DNA from: Perognathus longimembris pacificus | Taxonomy: Eukaryota; Chordata; Mammalia; Rodentia; Heteromyidae | DNA: 64,000 nucleotides | Reading direction: 5' to 3' | NCBI RefSeq assembly: GCF_023159225.1 | Contig: NC_063176.1 | Coordinates: 34,775,286-34,839,285, forward strand | In this document: positions 25,553 through 40,500 of the stretch, in pieces | How positions within the stretch are numbered: position 1 is the stretch's first letter | Layout of the letters: the number at the start of each line of letters is the position of its first letter | Notes under the pieces: model-generated | Database searches by the model: none | What the model saw: only the letters and a program-made list of their open reading frames with translations | Told to the model about the DNA's origin: nothing | Translations under genes and position numbers: made by a program

Positions 25553-28500
25553 TCTAGGTTTCGTAACTTATGGCTAGTGTCTAGTTGCCTTCACTTTCTG
25601 TATACTTATTTATACTTCAAAATACTTATTTAGAAACAAAAACCCTTAACTCTTTTAGAAACTAAGCAGATAAACTGATAATTTAACCAGGCACTGGTGG
25701 CTAATGCCTATAATCCTACCTACTCAGGAGGCTGAGATCTAAGGATTGCAGCTCAAAGCCAGTCAAGGTAGAAAAGTCCACGAGGCGCTTATCTCTACTA
25801 AACTACAAAAAAAAAAAAAATCCCCAGAAGTGGAGCTGTGGCTCAAGTGGTAAAGTGCTAATCCTGAGCAAGTTCAGGCATATCCTGAGTTTAAGCCCCA
25901 GGATCAGTGCACATGCACATGTGTGTGTGCTTGCATACACACACACTATAGAATTTAGAACTGAAGAAGTTCAAATCATGATTCCACAACTTTACTGAAT
26001 AAGTTATCTAAACTCCCTAATCCAGTCTTTTTTGGTCTACTAAGGTATATGAGTATGTGTGCACTAATACATTAACACAGTGCCTAAAGCAAATTAAGCA
26101 CTCAAAAATTAATTGCCATTATCACATTATTATGAATGCAGCTTACTTTCAATTCCTTCTCAAGTCTATCCACTTCAGCTCCTAAAGTATCAATAATATT
26201 TTCTCCATGTTTAAGCATAAAAGTCTCTAGTTCTTCAGGAGTTTTCACTTCTTGAATTTCCTACAAAGAAAAATAAAAGCAGAAAATAAAATAAAAATTT
26301 GAAAAATCACAGTGGCACACTGACAATTTTTTAAAAAATTTAGATCATGAAATTTAATGGAAGATAAAAACGTTAGACCTTTGACAGTGGAATTCAGATT
26401 TTAGAATATTTGCATAGATTTCACAACTTGAGCATGCACAGCCATTGGCTACAGAAGAAAGATGGTAAATATACAAACTTACTTGCAGCAACTGGTCAAA
26501 ATCTTGTTTTTCCAAATAGGATCTTGTAACAACTCGTCCATCAAAATCAACTTCTGCCTTAAATCTTACTTTGCCTAATCCCATATCTGTGGCTTTAACA
26601 TCATGGATTGCCCTGCAATCAGTGACAATGCATATAAAAATTATATGCACATACATACATACATATATACCATCTAAGGCACAGGGTCTAGAATTCTTTT
26701 TCCCCCCCGCCAGTGATGAATATGGACTATGATGGTGAAGCCAGTAAATGGCAAAGGTTCACTGTCCATTTAGGATTTTCTATATAATGCCATAGGAAAA
26801 TGTGAATTTACCAAATATGGTAATATATACATAAGTAATAGTGGCATGTACAGAAAAGATAGTAACTAAATTTCTATCACAAAATGTTTCATGTCCTCTC
26901 ACAAACATTTGCCTCAAATAGCTGTTAATCAATTTTCTAAATACTGTTTGCCAAAATTTGTTGTTTTAGAGTATACTAATCACTTTTTTTTCCCTTTAGT
27001 TCTTAGGATTGAACAGAGGGGTTCCTGCCTACCAGGCAAGTACTCTCACAACATGTATATTCATTAGCATCTAAAATCTTCATATAACTGCAAAACACTC
27101 TTACAATGGGGGTTAAAAACAACTAGCACATAGGATTGATGAGGGGACTAATGAACTAACATACATAAAATGCTTAATATCATACCAACTATAAGGTAAA
27201 TATTTAATAAGTGCTTTCATAATATATTTTACAGATGATAAAGACAGTGCCAAGGAAGAATGAATGATTTGCTCAAGCTAGTACACAGATTTGTTCAGCT
27301 ACTACTAGACATCCTAGCTCTATTCCCACCCTAGATCTTCAGACACCCAAGCCTTGGAATCTTTTCTATTACTCTGCTTCCCAGAACGACAGATGCTCAC
27401 ATATACCTGCTTTTTGCCCCTACTCCTTAACTCTCAAGAATACAACTCTAAGAAAACTTGAAAATTTCTCCTTTCCTATGATTACCAATATATCATCTTT
27501 CCTTAAAGGATATATAAGAAAAAAAATAATAAATCACTGAATCCGGAGAGCATAGAGACATACTGAAAGAACAAGGTTAAGTAGACTCCAAATACTATTA
27601 AAATATTTGCCCCTTGGAAGTGACACTGTGGCTCAAAGTGGCAGAGCACTAGTCTTGAGTAGAAAAAGCTAAGGGAGAGCGCGCGGAAGGAAGGAAGGAA
27701 GGAAGGAAGGAAGGAAGGAAGTTGCCAGAGCCACATGGCCAGTTGTGGGTAATCCTAGTTACTGAGATAGCTAAGATTTGAGGATCACATTTCAAAGCCA
27801 ACCTGGGCAGAAAAATCCCTGAGATGGTTATTGCCAATCAATCATCAAAAAGCAAAAATATAGGGTGTGCCCAAGTGGTAGAGTTAAGCAAAAAAAAGCA
27901 AGCAAGAGCATAAGACTCTGACTTCAAGCCCCAGTGTTGGTGTAAGCGTGTGCATAGGCACACATAGGGATGTTAAAGCAAAGCAATACTGTGAACATCT
28001 GTACATCAAAAACTTAGGTAAAGTAGGTTAGGCACTAGTGGCTCACACTTGTAATCCTAGCTACTCAGGAGGGTGAGATCTGAGAATCACAGTTTGAAGC
28101 CACACCGGGGAAGAAAGCCTGTGAGACTCTTAGCTCAAATTAACCACCCAAAAGCCAGAAGCAGACCTATGGCTCAAGTGGTAGAGTGCTAGCCTTGAGT
28201 AAAAACCTCAGGGACCATACTCAGGTGCTCAATTCAAGCCCCAAAATTCGTGCGCACATGTGCACACGTACCCAAACACAACTAAAACTGAATCTATTTT
28301 CAAAAATATATAAATTGTATTAACTTTGAAATAATTTCTCCATATATAAAAATTTTTATGCTTTATTAATTTCTAATTGTGATACAAATAGAAGGGAAAT
28401 AGATTCAATATTAAATGATCCATCTTAAATAGCCAACTATATTATAAACTCCTGTCTCAGTATATCATCTGGCTATGTCTTATAAAAGTTATACAAAATT

Positions 28501-31500
28501 TAAAAGGGAACTAATAAGGAGCTCCTAAACTTGCTTTCTTTCAAAGTAAGAATTTTGAAACATATGGAGGTTCAATGGTGAGAAATCCAAAATTTCAACT
28601 AAGTTTTTGTAATCCTGGAGTAAGACTGACCTTACTGATGGGTCATTCTCCAGGAATTCAGTAAGACACTGTACTTGTTCTGGTTGGATGGATCGTCCCA
28701 AAAGTGCTTCTGTGTTAGTGTAGATGAGGAATGCTGAGACCACGCCTAACAAGGTGCCGACACCCAAAGAACCTAGGCTGTCATACAGTGGATTGCCTAA
28801 ATAAAACACACAGGGAGTCAGTGAACTAACATTTTCTATTATTTCAATGAGTTCTAGAAAGCACTCAGAAGTTGAACTTTTAGAAAACAAGAGATTTGAG
28901 GTATATTCCCAATTCATTTACTTTCTTTAATGACTCTAACAGATTTACTATACTAGCAAATGGAAATGAATACAACTTGCTTTACATTATCTAAGTTTGT
29001 TATGCAACTTAATTCTTCTATCTGGTTTTTACATAGATAAGGATTACAGCATTTTCAGGTTAGACGTATCATGTAACATAATGGTATAACAGAAATTTCA
29101 GTTTCTTTCAGACATATCACTATCACATTTGTTAACAATATTATACTTGATTTTTTTTTCTTTTCTGTTTTAGAGGGAAGTGATAGGTGCTTTTTGAGAC
29201 AAGGTTTTACTATAAAAGTTCAACTGAAGTTCACTCATTAAAGCTCAAAAGTTCTCTCATATTATTATAATAAACATATGAAGTTACTAGGCTAAATATA
29301 ATCTTAAAAGTTCAGAATTACACATTTTAAGTCATAGCTAGAAAGGTATAGAACATTACAGAAATATTTCACTAATACCTTTATTTGTAAGTCTAGATAA
29401 ATTTCTAATTCAGAGAAATATGAACACTTTTGGAATTAATAGTTACGTTGATTCAATAACCAAAGACAAAAAGTCCATATATTAGAGAACAATGCAAACA
29501 AATCATCTGTAAGGTAGGAAGTAGTTACCTGTTACAGAAGTAAGGCCCATGCAAGAAGCTGCTATTATTACTCCCAAGACTGCTGCTGTGTCCTCCAATA
29601 ACACAACATTTGTACTAGGATCTCGACTCTCCATTACTTAATAGTTGGGGAAGAGATTAAAAAAAAAAATCTGAAAACTTGATACTATCAGAAGATATTC
29701 TAATAAGTATGTGAAATCAAACTATAAGGCAAAAATGACATATCATAATATTTTAACCTTCTTTGATGTAATTTTTAAATCAAATGTCAGCAATAACTGC
29801 TAGAGAAACCCAAATTACTTTCTCAAGTTATATAGGCATATGTAGAAACAGAGTAGTTTACATAAGTGAAATTCTAATATCATCTATCCATAAGCTCAGG
29901 TGTACTACTACTACATTTCTCTCTCACACTCATTTTCTTTCTTTCTTTCTTTTTTTTTTTTTTTTTGCCAGTTCTGGGGCTTGAACTCAAGGCCTGGGTA
30001 CTATCCCAGAGATTCTTCTGCTCAAGGTTAGCACTCTACCTCTTGAGCCACAAAAGTACTTCTGCCTTTTTCTGTTTATGTGGTATTGAAGAATTGAACC
30101 CAGGGCTTCATGCATGCTAGGCAAGCACCCCCGACAACTCAGCCACATTCTGGCCCCTGTATTTCTCTTTTTAAAGGGGTTGATTTATTAGACTCATATG
30201 GGGAAGATATATTTTTGCACTCCTCTCTTAGTAACAAAGCAATAGCAATAGAATATTTTAAGCAAATAAGAAGGAAGATTAGCATGTGACTTCTAAAATA
30301 CATACCATACTTATAAAATGACAGTCCTTTGGCCTGAGCACTCCTACGAAGTTCATTTATGGCAACAAGAAGTGTTGCTGAAAAAAAAAACAATTATCAA
30401 CAAGGGAAAAAGTTCACGCATACAAACTGTAAAGGTGGCCTGTCAAAACATAATAAGCTTAACACTTTAATGCCAGCATTGGTATAAGGACAAGTTCTAT
30501 ATTAGTTGCTAATATTAAAATTCTAATTAGTCATTTAATAAAATGAGTCTTAATTTATTAAGCAGTCACTATTAGGCAGGTACCTCACTAAACCCAAACA
30601 TTTTGACCTTCCTAACCTTTTGATGCAGGTAGGGTTACCACCATTTTAGTCTATCAAAGATGAAGGACTCCATAAATATATACAATCACAATCTGTCAAT
30701 TTAAAAATTATATTAAAAATTTAATGTAAAGAAAGGAATACCATGCATAGAAAACAGCAATGTTTCAGGGTACAGACTATATAAAAAAATGAATTAGGCA
30801 GTTTCATATTAATATTAGCAATTATGGCATAGTATTGCTATAACTATATATTTCAGAAACTTAAAAAAATCTTAATGTAAACAGAAATAGGCTTATTTTG
30901 AAAACCAGACTTTAAAAAACTCAATATAGTTATGCTTTTATGCTCTAATTCCGTGTTCTTAGCGTTATGATACTCAAGAACAAAACATGCCTTTTCTCTT
31001 GTCCTCATCTGTCACAGCACATTATACAAAGACTTTTCTCCCTAAACATAAATCCTTTCCTTTTTCTCTCCACTTCCTTCTTTTTTCTCTTTGTCTTTCC
31101 TTTTCTTTTCTTTTTTTTTTTTGGCTTGAATCTCACTATGTAGGCCTACACTGGCCTCAAATTCACAATCCTCCTGCCTCTACCTCCTGAGTGATGGAAT
31201 TACAGGCATGCAAACCATATGTACCCAGCTGCTCCACAGTTGTTTTTTTCCTAATAGAAGTTAGCAAACCATAATTAATGGATAACTGAATATACAGCAC
31301 TTAACTGAGAATAGAGACTTTGTGACAGTACGTACCTCCTTCAGATACCAATGACCCTGCTAATATGCAATAAGCCTAGAAAATAAACATCAAAATAAAG
31401 CATGAGAAAAGTATTTTACTAAAGAATCAAAATTGCTTATACATAGGTTGTTACTATCTGAGACAGAAACATAAATCTAAGTCCAAATCTTAGATAATAA

Positions 31501-34500
31501 GAATTAATGGGAAAGTGCTCAAATGAAGACAATGAGATATGAGCCAAAATATTTGAGATCTGTGGCTGTGGCCATGGCAATGAAGATGTATACCCATACT
31601 CAAGCAGCTTCTGAATTTTGTTTGGATTTCCAGCAGCAAGAGAATCCAGATTCAGAAAAGTAACCAGGAATACATATAGTGACTTTAGTATCACCAATTT
31701 CTTACATTTTCAGGACACTTAGACAAAAATGGCAAATGAAACTTTAGTCCAAATGGGTATACAAAGGGTCTCACTATGTAACTCAGATGTCCTGAAGTCT
31801 CTACATAGACTAGGTAGGTCTTGAACTCCAGATCCTCCTGTTTTAGCCTCCTCCTGATGCTGGGATTAAGTTGTAGTCCCAGGCTAATTCTTAACATGTT
31901 TAGAGAAATTCACACAAACATCTATAAAATTTTCAATACTTTTTTTTTGTAATCATAGTCTTTCCTGAAGCAAGAGATTTGAAATTTTCTGTTTGGGAGG
32001 TCTTGCAAGTTAAGTGATTTGACTAATATACACAACTGACAGAAGAGCAACAGCAGAATACAAGCTTTCACTCTCAGTACTAGGCTGTCTCCATGTAATC
32101 TTATAGCTAACCTGAAACCAATTAATTATTTAACATAGAAGCTAAAGTTCTCAATAACTCTTTAATCCTTTCACAGTGTTCTTGATTTAAGATACACTTA
32201 TCACTCAATGAATTCCAAAGTAATATCTAATAAACATAAATTAGGTTATGGTGTGTTGAGCCTATTATTTATTTAACAAAGGGGAGCACATCTAATGGAA
32301 CTCTGTTTCTAAAAGATGCAAGAGCTCTTTAAAGTTTTAAAACTTACACATGATAGATAATTTAACTATTTAATCTAACTTCAGGGACTATTCTGCCTCT
32401 GTAATGCGATGTAAAAATTAGGTGAGTGCTAGAACTATAAAGGAACTGAGCCTTTTCAGAATACAGGGAATAGTTTGTTTTAATAATATGAAATTAGCCA
32501 ACAAAAACTATAGGAATCTAGGGGCTGGAAATGTAGCTTAGTGGTAGAGTGCTTGCCTAGCAGCATGAAGTCTTAGGTTTGATTTCTCAGTACCACATAA
32601 ACAGAAAAAGCTGGAAGTGGCACTGTGGCTCAAGTGGTAGAGCACTACCTTGAGCTGAAGAGCTGAGGGACAATGCTCATGCTCAGAGTTCAAATCCCAT
32701 GTCTGACAAAACAAAACAAAATAAAACAAAAATAAAAATATAGGAAACTAGACCAAGAGTTGTGTGCCATGCTGGGAGGCTGAGAGAAGACAGTGAGTGC
32801 AAGACAAGCCTGGACTATATAGTGTCTTGTCTCAACAGAACAAAAACAGAAGTAAAATCCAGGTGTGGTGAGACATGGGTGTAATAATGGCACTCATGAG
32901 GCCGAGGCAAGAGGGTTTTGAGTCCGCTCTGGGCTATGTAGTGAGACCTGTCTCAGAAACAAACAAACAAAAAAATGCGATAAGCCTAGTTTAATAGGCT
33001 TGATATTATATAGTTACATAACAGGATGCTAAAATTACACCGATTCTTTCCTATGAATCAAAATAAGAAAAAAAAATACAAGTATCCTCACATTGCAAAA
33101 TGGCGTGTTATGATGGCTGTTAAAGCTTTCCAGTGAAGATGGCCCCAGCCTGGCACCTCTATCCACTCGCCCTAACATTGCACCCAGGAGAACATTGAAG
33201 AGAAAGCGGAGGTCAAGGTAACCCAAAGTACACATTTTTTGGTGGATCTCTCAAAACTGCTCAGAAACAGAGTCTGATGCAGGAAATGCCACTGATGTTG
33301 GCTGTGTCCCTTTGTTTTTGGGAACACAAGACCCAGACATGGAGTCTTGAATGAGGACTCTTTTGGAAAGAAATCAATAGTCCAAAAAAAAAGCATTCTT
33401 GCCAAATGTGTCTGAGATACAGAAGTTGACAAGAGCTACTGTAAAAGTAATTGTTAAAAGAGCTAATCAGGGGCTGGGGATATGGCCTAGTGGCAAGAGT
33501 CCTTGTCTCGTATACATGAGGCCCTGGTTCAATTTTCCAGCACCACATATGCAGAAGTGGCGCTGTGGCTCAAGTGGCAGAGTGCTAGCAAAAAGGAGCC
33601 AGGGACAGTGCTCAGGCCCTGAGTCCAAGCCCCAGGACTGGCCAAAAGAAAAAAGAAAAAAAAAAGAGCTAATCAGAGCAGTAAGGCCGTGTAATCTTCA
33701 AGAAATGCCCGTGAAAGGAAACGACAGCTTCAAACATCTTCAAAGACCAGTGGAAACCAATGCAAAATAAAAGTGTGAATTAGTACTTTTTTCTCTTCTA
33801 TCCAAACCAAGGACACAAGGTAGAAAACTGGAAGTCTTGGACACAACAAAACATGATGACCCTTCTCCCCTATTCCCATCCCCCCAGTGCAGACTTCCTA
33901 TACAAAGGAGGCCTCAAATGAGAAGAAGCTTTCACTTTAAAAGTGGTTCCAACCTAGACTAATGACACAGGACTAGATACTGTACTTACTGGAATGAGAC
34001 TACTTTTGGAAATTAAAATTGAACAGGGGTCTTTTTTTTTTTTTTTTTTTTTGCCAGTCCTGGGGATAGAATAGAACTCTGGGCCTGGGTACTGTCCTTG
34101 AGCTCTTTTTGCTGAAGAATAGTGAGTGCCACAGGTCCACTTCTGGCTTGTTCCATGATTAGAGATAAGAGTCTCATGGATTTTCCTGCCCAGGTTGGCT
34201 TCCAACAGTGATCCTTGGATCTCAGCCTCCTGAGTAGCTAGGATTACAGGTGTGAGCCACTGGCAGCTGACAGAGAAGTCTTGCTGTTTTCCAAAAGCAG
34301 TTGAAGAAATTCTTAAGACAATGCAACATTTGAATCAAGTAGGTTGTGCTTAAGAATTGTACTTATAGGGCTGGGAATGTGGCTTAGCGATAGAGTGTTT
34401 GCCTAGCACGCATGAAGCCCTGGGTTCGATTCCTCAGTACCACATAAACAGAAAAAGCTGGAAGTGTCACTGTGGCTCTAGAGGTAGAGCACTAGCTTTG

Positions 34501-37500
34501 AGCAAAAAGAAGGAACTGTGCTCAGGCCCTGAAACCCAAGCCCCAGGACTGGCAAAAAAAAAGAATTGTACTTATAGAGATCTTCCTATATCATTGAATT
34601 ACATGAATCAAGAGCTCATGTCCAGTTATGTTCTAAACAAGAATAACTACAAGGGGCTGGGAATATGGCCTAGTGGCAAGAGTGCTTGCCTTGAATACAT
34701 GAAGCCCTGGGTTCAATTCCCCAGAACCACATATATAGAAAATGGCCAGAAGTGGTGCTGTGGCTCAAGTGGCAGAGTGCTAGCCTTGAGCAAAAAGAAG
34801 CCAGGGACAGTGCTCAGGCCCTGAGTCCAAGGCCCAGGACTGGACAAAACAAAAACAAAAACAAAAACAAAAACAAAAAAAACAATAACTACAAATATAC
34901 AACCCTATGTTACACAGTTGGGAAGGCATATTTCTAATGCTCTCTAGTACCAATACTGGACACAATCAGGTCATATTATATCAAAACCAAGGGAAAAGAA
35001 AACAAGAGGATCACCCATAGAAGTGATTCCATTGGCTGAGGGTGAAGTAGTCCCATGACTCCATGGTACCAAGACAGTCCTGCACCCATCATGAAAATAC
35101 CAACACCACTAATGAGTGAAGAAATATACCGCATATTTGAAAATCCATACCTGAAAAATTAAAAGAAGGTAACAGTTTATAGAATAAAATGGTTACTTTT
35201 ATAATATGCTTAATCAATCTAGGAAAAACAAACAAAATTCTAGGACTATGAAGACAGATTTATATTTAAATAAAATGCAAGTGCTAAGTTCAAATGTAAT
35301 CAGAGAAGCAAAGTAGAAAAAACTGCCAGTTATTTAAAAATAAAAAAAACTTAACCAAATATTTAATTCAAGTATTTTAATCCCTTTTATGAATGGCTTA
35401 ATTTGATTTAGTAAAGCTATTTTTCTATTATGTTCCATATATAGGTAAAATTAATCTTTTAAAAAACTACATTAAGATGTTTAATGAATGGGATAAGATT
35501 TAAATTTCCTCTTATTGCAGCTCCTGAGTATTTTTGGTCTTGTGGTGTAGCCCATCTATGATTTATACTACCTAGGATTTGGTATTTAATAGTAAACAGT
35601 TAAGCACATATAAGTTATTGCTGGTTCAGAATAATTTAACAAGTAGCAACTGTCAATTTTCACTAAGATGGCCAAAACAAAATCTCAACAAATTTTCATA
35701 ATCATCTTTAGTCAAAAAGAACCATTTAAGTACAAATATAGTATCATTAATGCAATTAAAAATTTAAAAAAAAAGAATCATTTATTCATTAACACAATTC
35801 CTGGAAAATTTATCCCCAAGCCCAAAACACTATCTATGTCTTGTTTGATACCGATCAAACAAGAATTCTTACTATTAACTATTTTTTAAATTCCTTTATT
35901 TACTTATTTATTTATGTTTTGACAAGGATGTAGACTTGTCACAGACTTTTAGATGTGAAAATGTTTTACCAGCTTAACTTAAAAACAAATTTCTTAACCT
36001 TTTCCCTAAAGAAGTATTGGGCATATATTTAGGCTAAAGTAAATTAATATCTAAATTATGAGGTATTATGAGGTTCTTGAAGTATTTGTTGGTTATTGAA
36101 AAAAATTAGATCTGTACTGTCAAATATGCTGTCACTAGCTATATGTAGCTATTTGTATTCAGTTATAAGAAAATATAGTCTAAAATGTATTCAGTCACAA
36201 CAGCCACATGTCCACAGTTCAGAAGCCCCATGAAGAATTTTTTACCCTCTAATTTTAAATCTTTGATATATAAAACTAGTTAGGCATAATTAGTAAATTA
36301 GAAAAGGAATGTATCTCTTCACTAGCTTGTTGAGATTACAAGACATTCAAAGTATGTTACTACTTATAACAAGAGCACCCTGCTTGCAAGTTAGGAAAGG
36401 TACTTAGAAAGCATCACGTTGGATACCCCACAGAAATGAAATGAGTCTTAAGGTTGGCCAAGTTCTATTAATGAAGTTAATTGAAGTCATGATACATGCA
36501 GATTTCAGACATTTTAGATAGTTATAATAGAACAATCATAAATATCTGTAAGAGATAATTGATATGATTCAAATTAGTATGTCTTTTTGCAATAGTACTG
36601 TTGTATCCAGGTCTCAGGCTTGGCTCTTAGGTGCTCTACCACTGAGCCATGTCATTAGCCCATTTTTGCACTAGTTATTTTCTTTTCCTTATTTTATTAA
36701 TTTATTTTATTATTATTATAGAGGTGATGTACGGAGGGATTACAATGACACGAGTCAGGTAATGAATACATTTCCTGTCTGCAGTGTCTTCTGTTCCCTC
36801 ACTCTCTTCCCAGTCCTTCCCTCCTGCCTACACCCACGAGTTGTATAATTCACTTTCATCTGTGTTCAGTGAGCTCTACTGCTGTACTTTTTCACGCTTT
36901 TCCCTTTGAGTTCTGGACCCTCTCCCCAACCCTCCAGATGATGTACACAAAATTATCAAAAACTAAAAATAAAGAGGAGGGGGAAAAAAAGAGGTCTCCT
37001 GTTTTCACATTTTGGAATTCATTTCAGTATGCATATTATTTTATATAAATATGAAAAAGTACTTGGGCATTTTGCCCTTGTGTTTCTCTCCTAAGAGTAT
37101 CCTCATTGGGTCTCATTGTATCTAGAATCCTGTATAAATTACTATATGCCAGTGCATTTTAGATCTAATTTCCGCATATCAGAGAGAACATGTGCTGTTT
37201 GTCTCTCTGAGCTTGGCCTACCTCAATAATTTGTTCTAGTTCCATCCACCTCCCTGCAAATGACTTTTTTTTTCCCCTTTGGTTGTAGGGTTAAATTCAG
37301 GGCCTGAGCACTATATCTGAGCCTTTCTGTGCTCAAGGCTAGTGCTCTACCACTTGAGCCATAACACCACTTCCAGTTTTGAAGTGATTAATTAGAAATA
37401 TGAGTCTCATGGGGACTTTCTTGCCCAGGCTAGCTTCAAACCTCCTTAGCCTCCTGAGTAGCTAGAATTACAGGCATGAGCCATCACTGCCTAGCAAATG

Positions 37501-40500
37501 ACAGTATTTATTCTTTCTAATGACTGTGTAAAATTCCACTGTGTATAGGTACCACATTTTTTGCATCCACTTGTCTATTATGGCACATCGGGGCTGTTTC
37601 CGTGTATGAACTATTGTGAATAGTGTGGCAATGAACATGGACATGCAGGTGTCCTTGTCATATCCTGGCACATGATATTAAGGAGTACTAGTTATTTTTG
37701 CAACAAGTCTCACTTCCTGCCCAGGAATATGATTGGACCATGGTCCATTTACTTTTAGGCTTCCTATAACAGCTGCAATAACAGGTACCCACACGATGTC
37801 CAGCTTCTACTATTGAGATATCTAGCTTCTCCTGTTGGATAAAGTCTCATGGACTTTTCTGGCCAGGCTGGTATGAAACTGATCCTTCTGTTCCCAGCCT
37901 CCCATGTAGTTAGGATTACAAGTGTGAGCTGCTGGTGCCCCAAGCAGAATAATGTATTCAAAAAGCACATGTATTTTATAATTAGTTCACAATGTAATAA
38001 TAGCATTAAATAAGTATATATTAAATGAAAGCTATCATCAAAAGTTGAGTTGATAGCCTATCAGAATAGATATGAAATATATATTCCTTTGGATCAAAAT
38101 AAGAGAGAACTCAGATCAAAATATATACTGTTACTAATTATCATATGGAGAAGAAAATATCTGTATGCTATATTGACATAAAAATACTTTAAACTCCCTT
38201 TTTAAATTATCCCTTTAATACACTTTGACACAAAGGTGAATCCTGCACTTTAGATACTACAGTGGAAGAAAATTCTCAGATTTTTCACAAATGGCAGAGA
38301 TATAAATTGCAGGAGATTTCTAAAATTTGGTTGCTTTTATTTCAATGACAAAACGAACAAAAACAAAATAAAGACAATATCCTTACGGATGTGTAGGATC
38401 TGGTGTTTGAACAGACTTACTGATGCCCAATGCTAGTAAACCCTATGGAGAAGAAGGGGAAAAGGTAAATAAACATTAGCAGATGGATAATATGAGTAAG
38501 GCAGTTTGGTGGGTGCACAGTGACAATAATAAACATTTAACATACCCATGTTCAGTGGCCCAGCAGTTCTGGTTTCCAGTATTAAAGAGAATAAAGATGA
38601 ACTAAACAGAGTTCCAAACAACATTTTTCAAAAATAAAGATGAAGCGCATAAAGCACTTTAAAATTCCATCAGTTGAAAAATGCAAAACGAGTAAAGAAC
38701 CATCAATTACTTCTATAGCACTTTACTGACAAAGAAAGTTTCTAGGTTATCAGTAAATGAAACACAAGGAAAAAGCAAGTTAAAACAGTATGTATAATAT
38801 ATATGTGCATATATATATATGAACTCATGTTTTTTAGTTTTTTTTAATGTACCTACAATATAAGGAACAAGAGAAAATCTGAAGGAATAGACTTTTTAAC
38901 TAAGTTTATAACTCAGGAGATAAATCTAATTAGGGTGGCCTATAATATTTGATGTTTCATAAGAATAACATAGCTGTGCAAACAAAAAAAGGAAAGGTCT
39001 GAAACTATGTGCTGTTTGTAGATACATACATTTTAGTAAAACTACAAAAACGTGTACAAGTACATATGTCAATGTATATAGAAAAAATTGGAAGGGGAGA
39101 AACAAAAAATGAAAAAGTTGTAACTAAGCTTTTCTTTCTCTGCTGGGAGGGAGGGGTTGTGGTAAATATAGCTCAGATGGTTGAGTGCTGCCTATTATTC
39201 CCAAAGACCTAGGCTTGTTCCCTAAGCATGCCCTCCTCCTCCCAAAAAAACCCACAAAAACTTTGTTTCTTGGGGAAAAAAATCTCTAAAATAAACAGAG
39301 CAAATTGTCAACATATGTTAACAATAGACATTAATTATTTAATCTGGCAACTTAATTTAATTACCAGATCTACAGACTCTTCCTATTCACTCACTTGCCT
39401 TCATGTTTTCATCCTTTCTTTAATTTCTAAATTTTATTTTATCCTTATTATAAGAGTTATCCCCTGGAATTTCTTGATATTTGTATGCTTGTTCTCAGTA
39501 AGCTCTTTCCACTGTTACTTGATATGAATTTAGAAACCTACCCAAGAACAATGGCTCATGCCTTTAATCTTAAACTTTGTTTGGTTGATCAATTTAGAGA
39601 AATTTCACAAATTAAACCTATGACATCCAATCCATGTGAACATGGAACTCCCAGATGCTAGTAAGCTATTGACCAGCCTTAAATAGTCTTATAACCCTAT
39701 CTTTCATTTTATATTCTCCCAAACTTGCCCCAATGTAATAGGCTTGATTATATGTAAACACTGAAAAGTTATTCTCTTAATATACCAAACAGATACACAA
39801 GCAAAATGTTTTTATAGTATTTTAAAAAAATTATTGTGTGGCTTGAACTCTGGGCCTGGGTGTTGTCCCTAAGCTCTTTTGCCCATGGCTACTGCTCTAC
39901 TACTTTGAACCACAGTGCCACTTCCAGTTTTCTGTTGGTGAACTGGAGATAAGGGTCTCATGGACTTGCTGGGGCTGCTTTGAACCATGATCCTCAGATC
40001 TCAGACTCCTGAGTAGAATTACAGGCATAAACTACCAGTGCCCAGCTGATGTAGAATTACTTTCAAAGGTTTGGGTTTTTTTATACTCATAATTTTAGCT
40101 AAAGGAGATTAAAAGATACTTCAATATTTTTAAATTCTTCATTTGCAAATTCAAGGAAAGTAATTCAAGTCATTAGTCTAATGAAAACATATTTTAAGAC
40201 ACAGCATACTTATTTTATATCTTTATCCAAAGATCTTAAATTTATTAGTTGTAAGTTATTAAGTATACACATATAAAGAAAATTTAAACTCAATGTAACA
40301 TTTTTTTCACAAAAGCTTGTAACCGGGGCTGGGGATATGGCCTAGTGGTAAGAGTGCTTGCCTCGTATACATGAGGCCCTGGGTTCAATTCCCCTGCACC
40401 ACATATACAGAAAATGGCAAGAAGTGGCGCTGTGGCTCAAGTGGCAGAGTGCTAGCCTAGAGCAAAAAGAAGCCAGGGACAGTGCTCAGGCCCTGAGTCC

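Noticed and set aside
26354..26656. A 100-codon minus-strand open frame as a gene
   Set aside because: It is exon 16 (26483-26612) with intron read-through at both ends.
28525..28917. A 130-codon minus-strand open frame as a separate small gene
   Set aside because: It is exon 15 of SLC30A9 plus chance read-through of both flanking introns; splice sites at 28796 and 28631 define the true part.
34399..34824. A 141-codon plus-strand open frame
   Set aside because: It reads through two IDL-Geo SINEs; the same peptide pattern (SGKSAC, SSGRVLALSKK) recurs at every such SINE, for example near 33399-33770 and 55871-56244.
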